A stretch of 48,560 nt of DNA from Halorientalis persicus (GCF_900110215.1 NZ_FOCX01000025.1:1-48560); one strand, 5' to 3'; positions 25,254 through 33,682 are shown, counted from the first letter of the stretch. Notes: generated from the sequence alone by a model not told the origin. Made by a program: numbers and translations.

Positions 25254-25901
25254 TTATTTGACCGGGGCCACGACGACCGCTCGTTCTGGTCCTTCGAGCA
25301 ACAACTCCTCGTGCCCGCGGAAGTAGATCGTGTACCGATCCGGATCGTAGAGCATGGCTCGTTCGGTCACCCATCCCAGCGCCCGTTTGAGAAGACCTTC
25401 TCTGAATAGGGGTCCGAATTCCTTGTTATGGAGCGTCCCGCCTTCTTGGAGCTCCTCCCAGTCCTCGAAGCCGTATGCTTCGGGAGGGCTGATCTGCTTT
25501 TGAGCAGTCGCTTTGAGGTGGTCATCGTTGTCGACGACCTTCCCTATCCCTCTGCCCGCTCCTGGAACGATGGTAGCCTTCTTGACGGTTGTCGTTTCTC
25601 CCTTTTCCCATACCACCTGCTCAGGAAGATTGGGTAACGGTAGTCCGTTGTGTTGCTCCACCACTTCTTCCAGGTGCTCTCGTGCCGACGGGCGTGACAG
25701 GAACGTCTCGCCACATTCGCAGCTTATCGTCTCGTTCTGACCGAAATAGCCGTCAGTGTCCTGTACTTCAATGATGTTCCCCCCTTCGATCAATATCTCG
25801 TCTTCGAAGTACTGCTGGTACTCGATAGAGATGCTATGCTTTGCGGCGGGGACGTCTAGCGAAACGGTCCCGTCTTCGGGCTGGTTCGCGCTTTCGCTCA
25901 T
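25254..25901 (-). CDS. Hypothetical protein with a C2H2-like zinc finger
   Basis: The 215-residue product includes ISCECGETFLSRPSAREHLE, followed by QH, a possible single zinc finger with two Cys and two His. It then shows a charged region (KGETTTVKKATIVPGAGRG) and a C-terminal part with KRALGWVTERAMLYDPDRYT and a beta strand (AVVVAPVK). No family is known to me. It shares a run of minus-strand genes with 25939-26550 (37 bases upstream) and is likely co-transcribed with the TGT-like gene. Confidence 0.7.
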   Translation of the reverse strand: MSESANQPEDGTVSLDVPAAKHSISIEYQQYFEDEILIEGGNIIEVQDTDGYFGQNETISCECGETFLSRPSAREHLEEVVEQHNGLPLPNLPEQVVWEKGETTTVKKATIVPGAGRGIGKVVDNDDHLKATAQKQISPPEAYGFEDWEELQEGGTLHNKEFGPLFREGLLKRALGWVTERAMLYDPDRYTIYFRGHEELLLEGPERAVVVAPVK

Positions 25902-25938
25902 GACTCACTCCGGTGGCTGTACCCCAATGCTCGACGAG

Positions 25939-26550
25939 CTACAGGTCCGCCAGCGAGGATTGTGACGTGTCTTCTTGATCGGGGACATCGACGTCGACGG
26001 ACCGGGACTTCGGTTTCGACTCGATCGGGGCCGATGCCGGGTATTCGGTGGGGGCGTTCACTGACTGCAACCAGTCGAACGTTTTCACTACCTGATGTTC
26101 ACTCCCGGCTGCAGTTTTGTTCTCACCCGTACAGTTCTCTCTGAGCGCTCCGATGGACGTGTAGCCGTGATACGCAGTATAGAACCAGAGATGTACCTCG
26201 ACGCTATCGCGTAGCAGATACTCGAAAAGCGGCGTCCTCGTGGCGGCCTGCCGCTTGGCTTTCCATTCGGTGAGCGACACGCATTCGACGCCGACGTGCT
26301 GATGGTTGTACCCAGCGACGGCGAGGCGTTGCTCCGATGCAGATGTGAGGCGACGGAGGGGTCCGAAGCCGTCGAACCCGTGCTCGACCGGGACGACGTC
26401 TTCTCCGAGCGCCTGGGCAGCTGGCGTCAGCCGGTGCGGGATTTCGTCAATCCCGCGTTCTTCCTCCGTTGCCCAACCGCAACGATCACAGATTGGCATC
26501 GATCCGTCGCCACAGATTGGACACTCCCGATCGTCGGTCTCGGTTGCCAT
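25939..26550 (-). CDS. Zinc-ribbon hypothetical protein
   Basis: The 203-residue protein begins with CPICGDGSMPICDRCGW, a compact zinc ribbon, continues with a region holding LTPAAQALGEDVVPVEHGF, and then a mixed part (HVGVECVSLTEWKAKRQAA, DSVEVHLWFYTAYHGYTS). The C-terminal 50 residues are disordered and acidic. It is unrecognised. It begins 32 bases after the stop of the TGT-like gene 26583-27917 on the same strand; coupling to that enzyme is plausible. Confidence 0.68.
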   Translation of the reverse strand: MATETDDRECPICGDGSMPICDRCGWATEEERGIDEIPHRLTPAAQALGEDVVPVEHGFDGFGPLRRLTSASEQRLAVAGYNHQHVGVECVSLTEWKAKRQAATRTPLFEYLLRDSVEVHLWFYTAYHGYTSIGALRENCTGENKTAAGSEHQVVKTFDWLQSVNAPTEYPASAPIESKPKSRSVDVDVPDQEDTSQSSLADL

Positions 26551-26582
26551 CGTTCACCTCTGCTGCCGTTCCGCAACCTGCA

Positions 26583-27917
26583 TTACTGGATCTCCGAAAG
26601 CGTCGTCTGCTCGCTTGCGTCGGCCTGATGACTGACCGCGGCCTGGGCAGTTGGTTCCCCTACATTCGCGAGGGGGTTATGGACCTCCTCCTCGTCGACG
26701 ATATCGGCTCCGCAGTCAGGACAGCAGTAGGTTTCACCATCTTCGATGAGCGTATCGAAGGGGAGCTCCGTTCCACAGTCGATGCAACGGTAGTCGTATG
26801 GGCCGTAGAGCGCTTGTTCTCGGTTAGACAGCTGTAGGTCCCAAATGTTGAGTGCAGTCCCCTCACAGTGCCGACAGCGGCCCGAGAGCTTGGCCGCTGG
26901 ACGGCCTGGGTCCAAGACCTTTCCACAGAGGCATTTGATTCGGACGTACTCGTCTACGTCGTAGTCTCCTGAAGTGTAGTCTCCAATGCTAGTGACTGTC
27001 ACTCCGGTCGTATCGACGTCGGGGTTGATTGCCGCGGCTTCTGAAATAACAGCATCGACGTCACGGCGGTAGTCGCGATAAGCGATGAGCATGTTCACCC
27101 AGTTGAAGGAGGGATACTCGGGTTTGCGGTAGTTGACCCACTCGTCTTGGAAGTGTTTGGGGCCCTCGTGGGCTGTCGTTGTCGCGTCGTAGTAAAGCCG
27201 AGAGTCCCACGCATTGCTATCGACACTATCGAGTGCAGCAAGGATGTCTGGTGAGTTCATCACGGTCTGCTTGACGCCAAACCCGTGCAGATCGACGCGA
27301 GAGGGGAGTGCGTCACGGACCCGTAAGACTGTATTGCGGATTCGTTCGGTTTGGCCGCGCCGGCACACGCTACCGATCCCCATCTTGTCGGTGATCAGTC
27401 CGTGGTCCTGCAAGAGATCCAAATGCTCCAGGTACTCTCGCACGTCGTAGCCTTGGAGTACGGCGACAGGGTCGGCGTCGAGTCCGCGGTTCGATGCAGC
27501 TTCGATCGTTTCGATGTGGTCGCGGAGTGTCCACTGTTGATGTTGCGTCACTGACCGGTCCCACCGGCGGAGTAGATCCGGTTCGCAGGCCCAGTCCCTG
27601 AGTGCGAAATGCTCGATCAGGTCGTCACGCTCTTCGATAAACGTGATATAATCAGAAATCGAGGTCTCGTATTCAGGGTTTGAGGAAAGCGTCGAATAGC
27701 CGCCTGAGTCCAGAATCCAACTGGGCCCGTCCCAGGGTTCGTTCATCTTCGTCGCGTAGGACACCATCGCGTATTCCGGGGCGTTGAAAGCAGCTGGATC
27801 AAACGGAGTTTCATCGAGTGTTTCCGTGTGGTCGTCTTTGGACAAAGCCCGAAGTGCCTTCCTGGAAGACCCAGATGAGACTGTCCAGACGAAGTCCAAT
27901 TCATCGGGTGAGGGCAT
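26583..27917 (-). CDS. tRNA-guanine-transglycosylase-like protein (DpdA-like), with two C-terminal zinc ribbons
   Basis: The 444-residue protein follows the TGT barrel motif by motif: WILDSGGYSTL (67-77) for the base-binding DSGG, VAVLQGYDVREYL (151-163) for the VQG loop, MGIGSV (179-184) for the IGGL loop, LHGFGVK (210-216) for the MGVG strand, and DSVDSNAWDSRLYYDA (230-245), which should hold the nucleophilic aspartate. The C-terminus has two zinc sites (CLCG 329-332 with CRHC 348-351; CIDC 378-381 with CCPDC 398-402). Family knowledge: TGTs swap guanine for 7-deazaguanine in tRNA, and DpdA relatives do so in DNA of phages and of a halovirus. A DNA role here is inferred from the methylase neighbours. 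Precursor genes are absent, but archaeal hosts make preQ0 for archaeosine. Confidence 0.85.
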   Translation of the reverse strand: MPSPDELDFVWTVSSGSSRKALRALSKDDHTETLDETPFDPAAFNAPEYAMVSYATKMNEPWDGPSWILDSGGYSTLSSNPEYETSISDYITFIEERDDLIEHFALRDWACEPDLLRRWDRSVTQHQQWTLRDHIETIEAASNRGLDADPVAVLQGYDVREYLEHLDLLQDHGLITDKMGIGSVCRRGQTERIRNTVLRVRDALPSRVDLHGFGVKQTVMNSPDILAALDSVDSNAWDSRLYYDATTTAHEGPKHFQDEWVNYRKPEYPSFNWVNMLIAYRDYRRDVDAVISEAAAINPDVDTTGVTVTSIGDYTSGDYDVDEYVRIKCLCGKVLDPGRPAAKLSGRCRHCEGTALNIWDLQLSNREQALYGPYDYRCIDCGTELPFDTLIEDGETYCCPDCGADIVDEEEVHNPLANVGEPTAQAAVSHQADASEQTTLSEIQ

Positions 27918-28001
27918 CGAAAATCTCCACTACCCCCGCCGACCCCCAACTCCGTGTCTTATCGTACTGATGGGGTCTGTACCCCGTTGATCAAACTGTA
28001 T

Positions 28002-28223
28002 CTACTTCGGGTAGCTCTCGTCACCGGGGAAACCAATCTCGTCGGGATTCTCTGCGATGTCGTAAGCGATCTGGTCGATTGCCTTTACGTCACCACTGAT
28101 CCGAAGCAGTCGGTTGATGGCTTCGTCGTACACTTCGTTCCGTTCTCTGTTTTCGTTCTCGAAGTTCTGTTCGAGGGCCTTGCGAAAGCGAGTCCGTGCG
28201 TGACTGCGGGCTGCATCTCCCAT
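28002..28223 (-). CDS. Small basic/acidic hypothetical protein
   Basis: The product of about 73 residues is mostly helical (ARTRFRKALEQNFENE, then DEAINRLLRISGDVKAIDQI), with no known family. ATG 28223 (MGDAARS) is preferred to 28262 or 28244 because the added N-terminus (MAIWVIV) lies in a stretch whose coding quality is poor, though a short hydrophobic leader is not excluded. It opens the minus-strand run of genes and faces the 28263-28702 intergenic region. Confidence 0.55.
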   Translation of the reverse strand: MGDAARSHARTRFRKALEQNFENENRERNEVYDEAINRLLRISGDVKAIDQIAYDIAENPDEIGFPGDESYPK

Positions 28224-28262
28224 TACGATCACCCAGATTGCCATGACCCAACCCAATTTCAC

Positions 28263-28702
28263 TTAGAGATAATGTAAAAACGGCAAATATCGCACCCCAA
28301 GACGGCCAAATTCGGAAATATAACGGAACCATTTTCACTAGTGAGAATCTGACTTCACATGGTGGCCGCGGAAATCGGCCACAATGGATGAGTTCCAAAG
28401 GAGCGTGTGACTTCGGGGATTTCCCCGAGGGCTATTGGACGACTTTTCCAGCATTCGCTCAATCTCTAAATCGCTTCTAGACGGGCGTAGAGTACTTCAG
28501 AGACGGTTTATTGAATAATAATCTACTGAGTTTATTGACCGGTTTGCCAATTGATTTAGTGGCTTATCTATCCATTGACGGACTGGCCTGTCTGATTATG
28601 GCTAAGCTGTCTAATCGGTTGGTGGATAACGCGTTTAATTAACCAGGCTGGTATATGAATGTCTGACGTAGTTTTTTATTAGATGATGGAGTAGTCTCCG
28701 GT
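28263..28702. other. AT-rich intergenic region before parA: candidate centromere and/or replication origin
   Basis: This 440-base stretch has no gene and is richer in A/T than its surroundings. Seen in it: a near-palindrome tttTCACTAGTGAgaa at 28332-28347 with a perfect 10-base core; a hairpin tcggggattTCCCCGA around 28410-28430; an inverted pair gtggccg / cggccac near 28361-28381; two copies of tttattga near 28510-28540; and two ctgtctRat repeats near 28590-28615. A TATA-like ttttttatta sits about 25-30 bases before the parA ATG. Divergent promoters plus short repeats next to a ParA gene suggest a partition site; no replication initiator gene was recognised nearby. Confidence 0.45.
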
Positions 28703-29638
28703 ATGCCACGTACGTATGTGTGGTGGTCTGAGAGTGGAGGTCCCGGTAAAACAACCAATGCGATGAACACTGCTGCAGCCATTGGGCGAGATGACTACGA
28801 CGTTTTAGTGATCGATCTTGACCCGCAGCGGGGTGCGCTCACTCACTACGCAGGATTTGGGCATCTCGATCATGACACCGAGGAAAATACGGTTGAGACG
28901 ACTATCATGGATGTCTTTTTCGAGGGGACGGATCCGCACGAGATAATGGTCGAAACCCCGCATTTCGATCTATTGCCAGGACATGAAAGCCTCGCCAACT
29001 TCGACTCGAAACTCGACGAAGCCGGGTTCTATGGCCTTGATCGGTTTGGCGTCATCCGAGACATCATCGAGGACCTTGCCAGTGAGTACGACTATTTCTT
29101 GGTGGACTGCAATGCTGCTCTCGGCGAGCTCGTCGACAATGCTGTCTTCGCGGCGCGAAATGTGATGGTCCCCCTGGAACTGAGCCCGAAAGGCCGGGCG
29201 TCACAGAAGGGGCTGGAGGCTACGATCGACGCTATGAGTTCTGGGTTTGATGGCGTCGGCGTTGACATTGCGATTGCGGGTGTGGTCCCGTCTCGTGTCG
29301 GTAACGCCAAGATTTTCGAGGAATACCGCGAGGAATTCGAGGGTGACGATATTCCTATGAGTCCGTTCTCGATTCCCGAGCACAGCTTGCTTCGATATAC
29401 GTGGGACAAGAACATGGACATCTTCCAGTTCATCGACTCGGATGAGACTCGCGATCTCCGCGAGTACGAAGAACACGTCCCGCTCGCGTTCAAGGTCATT
29501 GGCCGCTGGATGACCGGCGATTACTCCTACGATGAGGCTGTCGAGAAGTGGGACGACGTGAAAGACGAGCGGATGGGCGACGCTGAGCCGGAGAAACTGC
29601 TGGACGAAGGCGATTCTTCAACGGAGGCTGAAGTCTAA
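28703..29638 (+). CDS. parA: ParA/SopA-like partition ATPase with altered Walker A
   Basis: The 311-residue ATPase has SESGGPGKTTNAMN at 9-22 as P-loop, then VLVIDLDPQRGALTHY (34-49) as the A' motif, and DYFLVDCNAALGELV as Walker B, all typical of the ParA/MinD group. In the canonical deviant Walker A (KGGxGKT) the first lysine is conserved; here it is Ser11, so the signature lysine that reaches across the dimer is absent. The C-terminal part (HVPLAFKVIGRWMTGDYSYD) resembles haloarchaeal SopA proteins as I recall them. Role: plasmid segregation. It overlaps by one base (TAATG) with the next gene, the expected small partner. Confidence 0.9.
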   Translation: MPRTYVWWSESGGPGKTTNAMNTAAAIGRDDYDVLVIDLDPQRGALTHYAGFGHLDHDTEENTVETTIMDVFFEGTDPHEIMVETPHFDLLPGHESLANFDSKLDEAGFYGLDRFGVIRDIIEDLASEYDYFLVDCNAALGELVDNAVFAARNVMVPLELSPKGRASQKGLEATIDAMSSGFDGVGVDIAIAGVVPSRVGNAKIFEEYREEFEGDDIPMSPFSIPEHSLLRYTWDKNMDIFQFIDSDETRDLREYEEHVPLAFKVIGRWMTGDYSYDEAVEKWDDVKDERMGDAEPEKLLDEGDSSTEAEV

Positions 29639-30066
29639 TGGGGAGTAAGGAAGAGCGTTACAAGGTCGACGGCGTGGATGATGGACTGGATGAAAAAGAG
29701 GACGCTGACGGACAAGAATCAGAAAGCAGGACAACTCCTTCGACATCTTCCCAGAGGGCCGAGAATGGGGAGTCTTCGGCTGGTACGGCCGATAAGCAGG
29801 CTTCGGACAGTGGTACAGGCAATGAACAGGAAATCCCGCACCGAGTACGGTACGACAGCCCCCAGGAAAACCGGTCTGCCTTGACGATTTATGTTGGTGA
29901 TGAGGATGAGCGGCGCATCCGTGAATTGGTCCAGCTGGCAGAAGACGAGTTTGATGAAAAGGTGTACGAAACTGATGTCCAACTTGCGGCACTGCGGTGT
30001 GACTTGGACGATGACGACTCGTTCCTCACCGAGATGAGGGCTATCGGCTACGGCTACTTCGAGTAG
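29638..30066 (+). CDS. Probable ParB-like small partner of ParA
   Basis: The 142-residue protein has a disordered acidic N-terminal 75 residues and a compact C-terminal part (RSALTIYVGDEDERRIRELV, then QLAEDEFDEKVYETDVQLAA) that resembles a ribbon-helix-helix-like or short HTH segment. Overlap with the parA stop (TAATG) shows coupling. In archaeal and bacterial systems the gene directly downstream of parA encodes the centromere-binding adaptor; I assign the role on this position. No classical ParB motif is visible. Confidence 0.65.
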   Translation: MGSKEERYKVDGVDDGLDEKEDADGQESESRTTPSTSSQRAENGESSAGTADKQASDSGTGNEQEIPHRVRYDSPQENRSALTIYVGDEDERRIRELVQLAEDEFDEKVYETDVQLAALRCDLDDDDSFLTEMRAIGYGYFE

Positions 30067-30067
30067 C

Positions 30068-30265
30068 CTACGGCTGGATCTCGCGAATTCGCTCGCTGTA
30101 TTCTTCTTCGTACTCTTCGAGCAACTCTTCGAACTCGTCTTTGGCGTCTTCGGCGGTGGGTCCGGACCCTTCGATGGTGATCCGGTCCTCGTCGCGAGTC
30201 CCTTCGCCACGCTTCAGCCGGGCTTCGATTCGTGCGCCAGTATCGTCTTCGGGTTCTGCTGACAT
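30068..30265 (-). CDS. Small acidic hypothetical protein
   Basis: The 65-residue protein begins MSAEPEDDTGARIEARLKRG, with an RGEGTRDEDRITIEG strand pair and a long acidic helix (EDAKDEFEELLEEYEEEYSE). Proteins with this KRG-GTRDED arrangement are common as small orphan proteins in haloarchaeal genomes, but their function is not known to me. It is convergent with the parA partner gene, one base apart. Confidence 0.7.
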   Translation of the reverse strand: MSAEPEDDTGARIEARLKRGEGTRDEDRITIEGSGPTAEDAKDEFEELLEEYEEEYSERIREIQP

Positions 30266-30315
30266 TGTTTGATTCGGCCGCTCTAAGGCGGCTGCTCCAC
30301 TCGCAGTCCCTCAAC

Positions 30316-31266
30316 TCAACTGAGCGCCGTTGTCCACTTCGTCTTCGTCCAGTCGTGACTGTAGACCGTGTCAGAACTGGCTGTGACTGTCTTCTCACCC
30401 TCGTACTCGAAGTCGGCGGCCTTGTAGCACGTCCCGTCGTTCCCGTCGATACCGGCGAGGGCGATGAGCCGGTCATAGTCCGTGTTGTGGCGCAGCCAAC
30501 CCCGAACCCGTGCGAGCATCCACGAACTCGTGTTCTGTGGCCGGTTGGGATGGTTCGCAAGACGGGTCAGATATAGTGTGCCGTCGTAATTGTCGATCGA
30601 GTTGTTGTGTGGGTGTTCCACGACCGCGGCCGAGGTCAGGTAGCCGTCGACGGTCGCGATGAATGCGTACCGCCAGCCGTGGACGCCATTTTGTCGGTGC
30701 CAGACCTGTCCATCCGCTGCTCCGCAGAGAAACTGGTTGACGATTCGATTTGCTCCCTCTCCGTGAATCCGTGCAAAGGCGAGATCACTGCACGTCTCCG
30801 CCGTTGGGTACGCATCTTCAGCACCGATCTTTGGCTGTTCCCAGCGTGAGTATGCCCATTCGGGGCTATCCCCTGGACGTTCATTGGGGGTTGGATGATG
30901 AGGCATTTCGGGCGGTGGCGTTGTTCGCCAATCATGGTCAGCAGAGTGGACTGCAGCTGCCAGAGGGGCCGCCTTGCAGGGGAGTCGGTTGGCGAACTGT
31001 GTGTACCAGACACCGTCCTTCCGGTGAAACCCGACGATACGGTGTCGAGTGTACGTTGCGAAGACCTCTTTGACGTGAGCGTCTCCATTTTCCCCTTCGT
31101 ATGTATGTTCTTGCGTGTCCGAGACTGTGCGGTGGAATATGTCACGCTCGCCCAGAGACGATGGCGGGTGTTGGACTTCGCCGTCGTTATCTAAGAAGTC
31201 CTGTTGTTCGGACTGTCGGAACGTGGTCAGTGCCCGCGTTCCGCCCTGCTGAGAGGTCTTCGGCAT
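30316..31266 (-). CDS. Mom-like GNAT-fold DNA modification protein
   Basis: The 316-residue product ends in a GNAT-like domain that follows the phage Mu Mom pattern: YAFIATVDGYLTSAAVVE (200-217), LYLTRLANHPNRPQNTSSWM (231-250), DYDRLIALAGIDGNDGTCYK (263-282) and AADFEYEGEKT. The block L-x-R-x3-H/D-P-N and the late GT-x-Y-K/Q-A-A-[DN]-x-x-Y-x-G are what I recall as the Mom-family signature. Family knowledge: Mom converts adenine in phage Mu DNA to an N6-acetamido-type modified base and blocks host restriction. The first ~190 residues are an extra region not found in Mu Mom (231 residues total). ATG 31266 (MPKTSQQ) fits the four-base gap to the upstream gene. The DNA substrate is inferred. Confidence 0.72.
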   Translation of the reverse strand: MPKTSQQGGTRALTTFRQSEQQDFLDNDGEVQHPPSSLGERDIFHRTVSDTQEHTYEGENGDAHVKEVFATYTRHRIVGFHRKDGVWYTQFANRLPCKAAPLAAAVHSADHDWRTTPPPEMPHHPTPNERPGDSPEWAYSRWEQPKIGAEDAYPTAETCSDLAFARIHGEGANRIVNQFLCGAADGQVWHRQNGVHGWRYAFIATVDGYLTSAAVVEHPHNNSIDNYDGTLYLTRLANHPNRPQNTSSWMLARVRGWLRHNTDYDRLIALAGIDGNDGTCYKAADFEYEGEKTVTASSDTVYSHDWTKTKWTTALS

Positions 31267-31270
31267 GATA

Positions 31271-31579
31271 TTAGGGAAGCGAGCAGTCGATTGTATCGTC
31301 TTGCGGTGCTCGTCGGATTCGGATCTCGTCGTCGACGAGTTCAATTCGTTTGATGCCCGCTGTTTCCAGAACGGCTTCTGCGACGGAGGGACCGTTTACT
31401 TCGATGTCTGCAGTGGTCACTTCTCCCTCGTACAGTGCCGGGTGTTGGAGGCTGGGGCCGTCGAATTCGTAGGCGTAGCCGAGGATTTCCCAGTTCCGCT
31501 GGTCGGTGTGGAGCGTTTCGCCGAGGATGGCGTATCGAGTCGTCGTGTCGTCTTCCGATCGGGTTGATGGTTCGGTCAT
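31271..31579 (-). CDS. Small hypothetical protein
   Basis: The 102-residue product (MTEPSTRSEDDTTTRYAILG at the start) has a beta-rich body (WEILGYAYEFDGPSLQHPAL, EVTTADIEVNGPS) and a C-terminal helix (AEAVLETAGIKRIELVDDE). It is unrecognised. ATG 31579 is preferred over the longer frame, which is a shifted reading of the upstream gene. It lies four bases before the Mom-like gene and could be its partner. Confidence 0.68.
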   Translation of the reverse strand: MTEPSTRSEDDTTTRYAILGETLHTDQRNWEILGYAYEFDGPSLQHPALYEGEVTTADIEVNGPSVAEAVLETAGIKRIELVDDEIRIRRAPQDDTIDCSLP

Positions 31580-31613
31580 TGATGAATCGTATGTTGGTTT
31601 ATGAACTGATCGG

Positions 31614-32207
31614 TTACTCTGCGTCGAAGTGGGGATCGTGGTGTTCCGCCTCGTTGATCCCGAGCGACCGATGCAGATTTGCGATATCTGTTGTTCGCTG
31701 CTCGTAGGATCGGTTGTGCTTCTGGATGAGCGACAGCTGAGCGGTGTGGAAATCGACGTAGGAGGGGATTCCTCGATGTCCCGCTCCGTTGTCGTAGTAC
31801 ACGAGGCCGGTACTCGGATTGTGCAACTGGAGTGCGACATTCCGGACAGGCCGTGACGCTTTGTCGCCGGTCCGGCTTGCGGTTTGGAACTGATCGACAG
31901 CTTTCCAGTCCAGTTCACCGCCAGTGTAGCGATCGAGTATTTCGACGACCGTTCCGTGCGTCCAATTGAGGATTTCGTGGGCGTGTTCGTCCTGCCGACA
32001 GAGGGCGGGACTGACTTTTTCCGGCTTCTCGGCGTCTCCCGTATCGATATCAGAGTGATTGATTAGAAGCCGTGAGAGAGCCTTGTTGACGCTCGGGTGG
32101 AGCGACGACGCATCTGGCCAGTATGGCCGCTTGAGCCGGACGACGTCGCCTTTTTCCACGAATGGAATGGACAGGTCTGTGTCTGGGATATCCATGTGTC
32201 GCCCCAT
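31614..32207 (-). CDS. Hypothetical protein
   Basis: The 197-residue product contains an early beta segment (VEKGDVVRLKRPYWPDA), a helical middle (ALCRQDEHAHEILNWTHGTV) and a Tyr/His-rich end (PSTGLVYYDNGAGHRGIPSY). No catalytic motif or known family is seen. ATG 32195 (MDIPDTD) is an alternative start. Its early KGDVVRLK pattern resembles small SH3-like barrels, a weak hint. It is 34 bases upstream of 31271-31579 and 42 bases downstream of 32250-32645. Confidence 0.65.
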   Translation of the reverse strand: MGRHMDIPDTDLSIPFVEKGDVVRLKRPYWPDASSLHPSVNKALSRLLINHSDIDTGDAEKPEKVSPALCRQDEHAHEILNWTHGTVVEILDRYTGGELDWKAVDQFQTASRTGDKASRPVRNVALQLHNPSTGLVYYDNGAGHRGIPSYVDFHTAQLSLIQKHNRSYEQRTTDIANLHRSLGINEAEHHDPHFDAE

Positions 32208-32249
32208 CTGCGAATACTCAACTCTCTATACCGGACCGCCCATCGCCAG

Positions 32250-32645
32250 TCAGGCGCAAGCTTCTGGCGGGATCGAAACTGGGTTCAGGAATCCGTATTC
32301 TGTCTCTTTGCCTAGGAGCAGTAGGCCGAGTTGGTACTCGAGGAAGGTTTCATCATCGACGGTCCGGGGGCGTACGATAGCATCTCGTGAGAGGACCCAT
32401 TCGCCGACGGTGGTGTCCCACCGTTGGTAGAGTTGGGCGTCAGATAGACCCAATAGCTCGTTGCAGAACTCAACGAGATCCTTGTGCGTGAATTCTGAGC
32501 GTGAATCGCGTTCCAGTTCGCACTTCCAGCTGGCGATGTCGCGGACGATTCGTTGTCGCTGGACCTCTGAGAGAGGCTCAGGTCGGTTGGAGTAGAGGTT
32601 GTCGGTTGTGTTAGACTCCGCTTCGCCGGCTTCTTCGGTGGACAT
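32250..32645 (-). CDS. Small hypothetical protein
   Basis: The 131-residue protein is mostly helical (SEVQRQRIVRDIASWKCELE, KDLVEFCNELLGLSDAQLYQ) with a mixed C-terminal half (WVLSRDAIVRPRTVDDETFL). I recognise no family. ATG 32645 (MSTEEAG) is preferred over 32669. It lies 24 bases downstream of the methylase fragment 32670-33587. Confidence 0.63.
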   Translation of the reverse strand: MSTEEAGEAESNTTDNLYSNRPEPLSEVQRQRIVRDIASWKCELERDSRSEFTHKDLVEFCNELLGLSDAQLYQRWDTTVGEWVLSRDAIVRPRTVDDETFLEYQLGLLLLGKETEYGFLNPVSIPPEACA

Positions 32646-32669
32646 GGCACTCTCCTCACCGGGCCACAA

Positions 32670-33587
32670 TCATGTAGAGAAGGCTCCAAGCGTCTCCTGG
32701 TGTTCGTCAGCGTTGGAAACAGCGTCTCGGGACTGGAACCGGAACTCGGACGTTTCGAGATACTCACGGTTGGTGTCGATAGCTATCCATCCCCGATCGT
32801 GTTCGGCGGCGACGGCGCCGACGACATTCGATCCGGCGAAGGGATCGAGAATGACGTCACCGGGTTTGGAGACGCGTGGAACGAGGTACTCGACCAGCTT
32901 GCTGGGGAAGCGTGCAGGATGCCAGTCACGGCCTGCTTCTCGGCACATCTGGAGATATTTCGTATTCGATGCGGTGTTTGAGATGGAGAGCGCGGCTGGT
33001 TCTCTGTCCAGCATGACCTCGACGAACCGGTAGTAGGACAGGAGAGCGCTCCCATCGAGTGGGGAGGGATCGCAGAACTTCGAGAGATGCTTTCGGAGTG
33101 TCGCAGTGTTGATGCCGAGCATGGTCGGGTCTGGGAGACGACCTGGGTCTGGCCGGGCATCGCGAAGCCCGAGTTTTGCGCGAACGAATTGGTCCAACGT
33201 GCGCTTTGCATCGACGAAAGTGTCTTTCGATACCGACGGTGATCGGAGTGTTGCCAGATGTGGTAGTGGGGGCAAATCGCGGTCCGAGGGGTGCGTCTGT
33301 AGGTCCGATGGCTGAGCGACGAAGTTGCCCGGAATTTCGAAGTCACTCGGATGGGCGGCATCGGGAACTGTTCCGGCAGACCGGTTGGACAGCCCCCAAG
33401 CTGTGTCGTCGACGTCGATGTTGAACGAGCCTTGGACCGGGGCCTTCAGCGGCGGGGCGGAATCGTTGTCGCCGCCGAGTGGTGTGAACCAGTGGATTGG
33501 ATTGGCCATGCACCGAACGCGCGTTTTCCGGTTTTTCGCGTATTCCTGCGAGTCGTTCGGATCTGTGCCGGGATTATACCACGTCAC
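32670..33587 (-). pseudogene. C-terminal half of a split beta-class (N4-cytosine-type) DNA methyltransferase
   Basis: This 305-codon frame begins at a GTG three codons after an in-frame TGA and immediately enters what is the middle of a known methylase type: TWYNPGTDPNDSQEYAKNRK, with the recalled full-length block being a Y-W-Y-N-P stretch following motif IV. It ends with HPARFPSKLVEYLVPRV, then DVILDPFAGSNVVGAVAAEH (motif I), then RGWIAIDTNREYLE. This motif order, catalytic motif before SAM motif, is that of beta-class enzymes. The other half is at 33769-34317, with a ~180-base gap and a frame break between. It could still work as a two-chain enzyme if both are translated. Confidence 0.8.
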
Positions 33588-33656
33588 AGCGTGTCATAGA
33601 AGTCTTCACATGGTACAGTCATATTCATTATCTTTTTAGAGAGTAACAGACGTAGA

Positions 33657-33682
33657 AGAGCGTGCACTAGGTGCACGACTCT
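33657..33682. repeat. Inverted repeat in the gap of the split methylase
   Basis: AGAGCGTGCAC (33657-33667) and GTGCACGACTCT (33671-33682) are inverted copies differing by one bulged base, with three bases between. It lies in the 180-base non-coding gap between the two methylase halves, in AT-rich flanking sequence unlike the coding halves. It could be the remnant of an insertion or a regulatory site. Confidence 0.5.
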
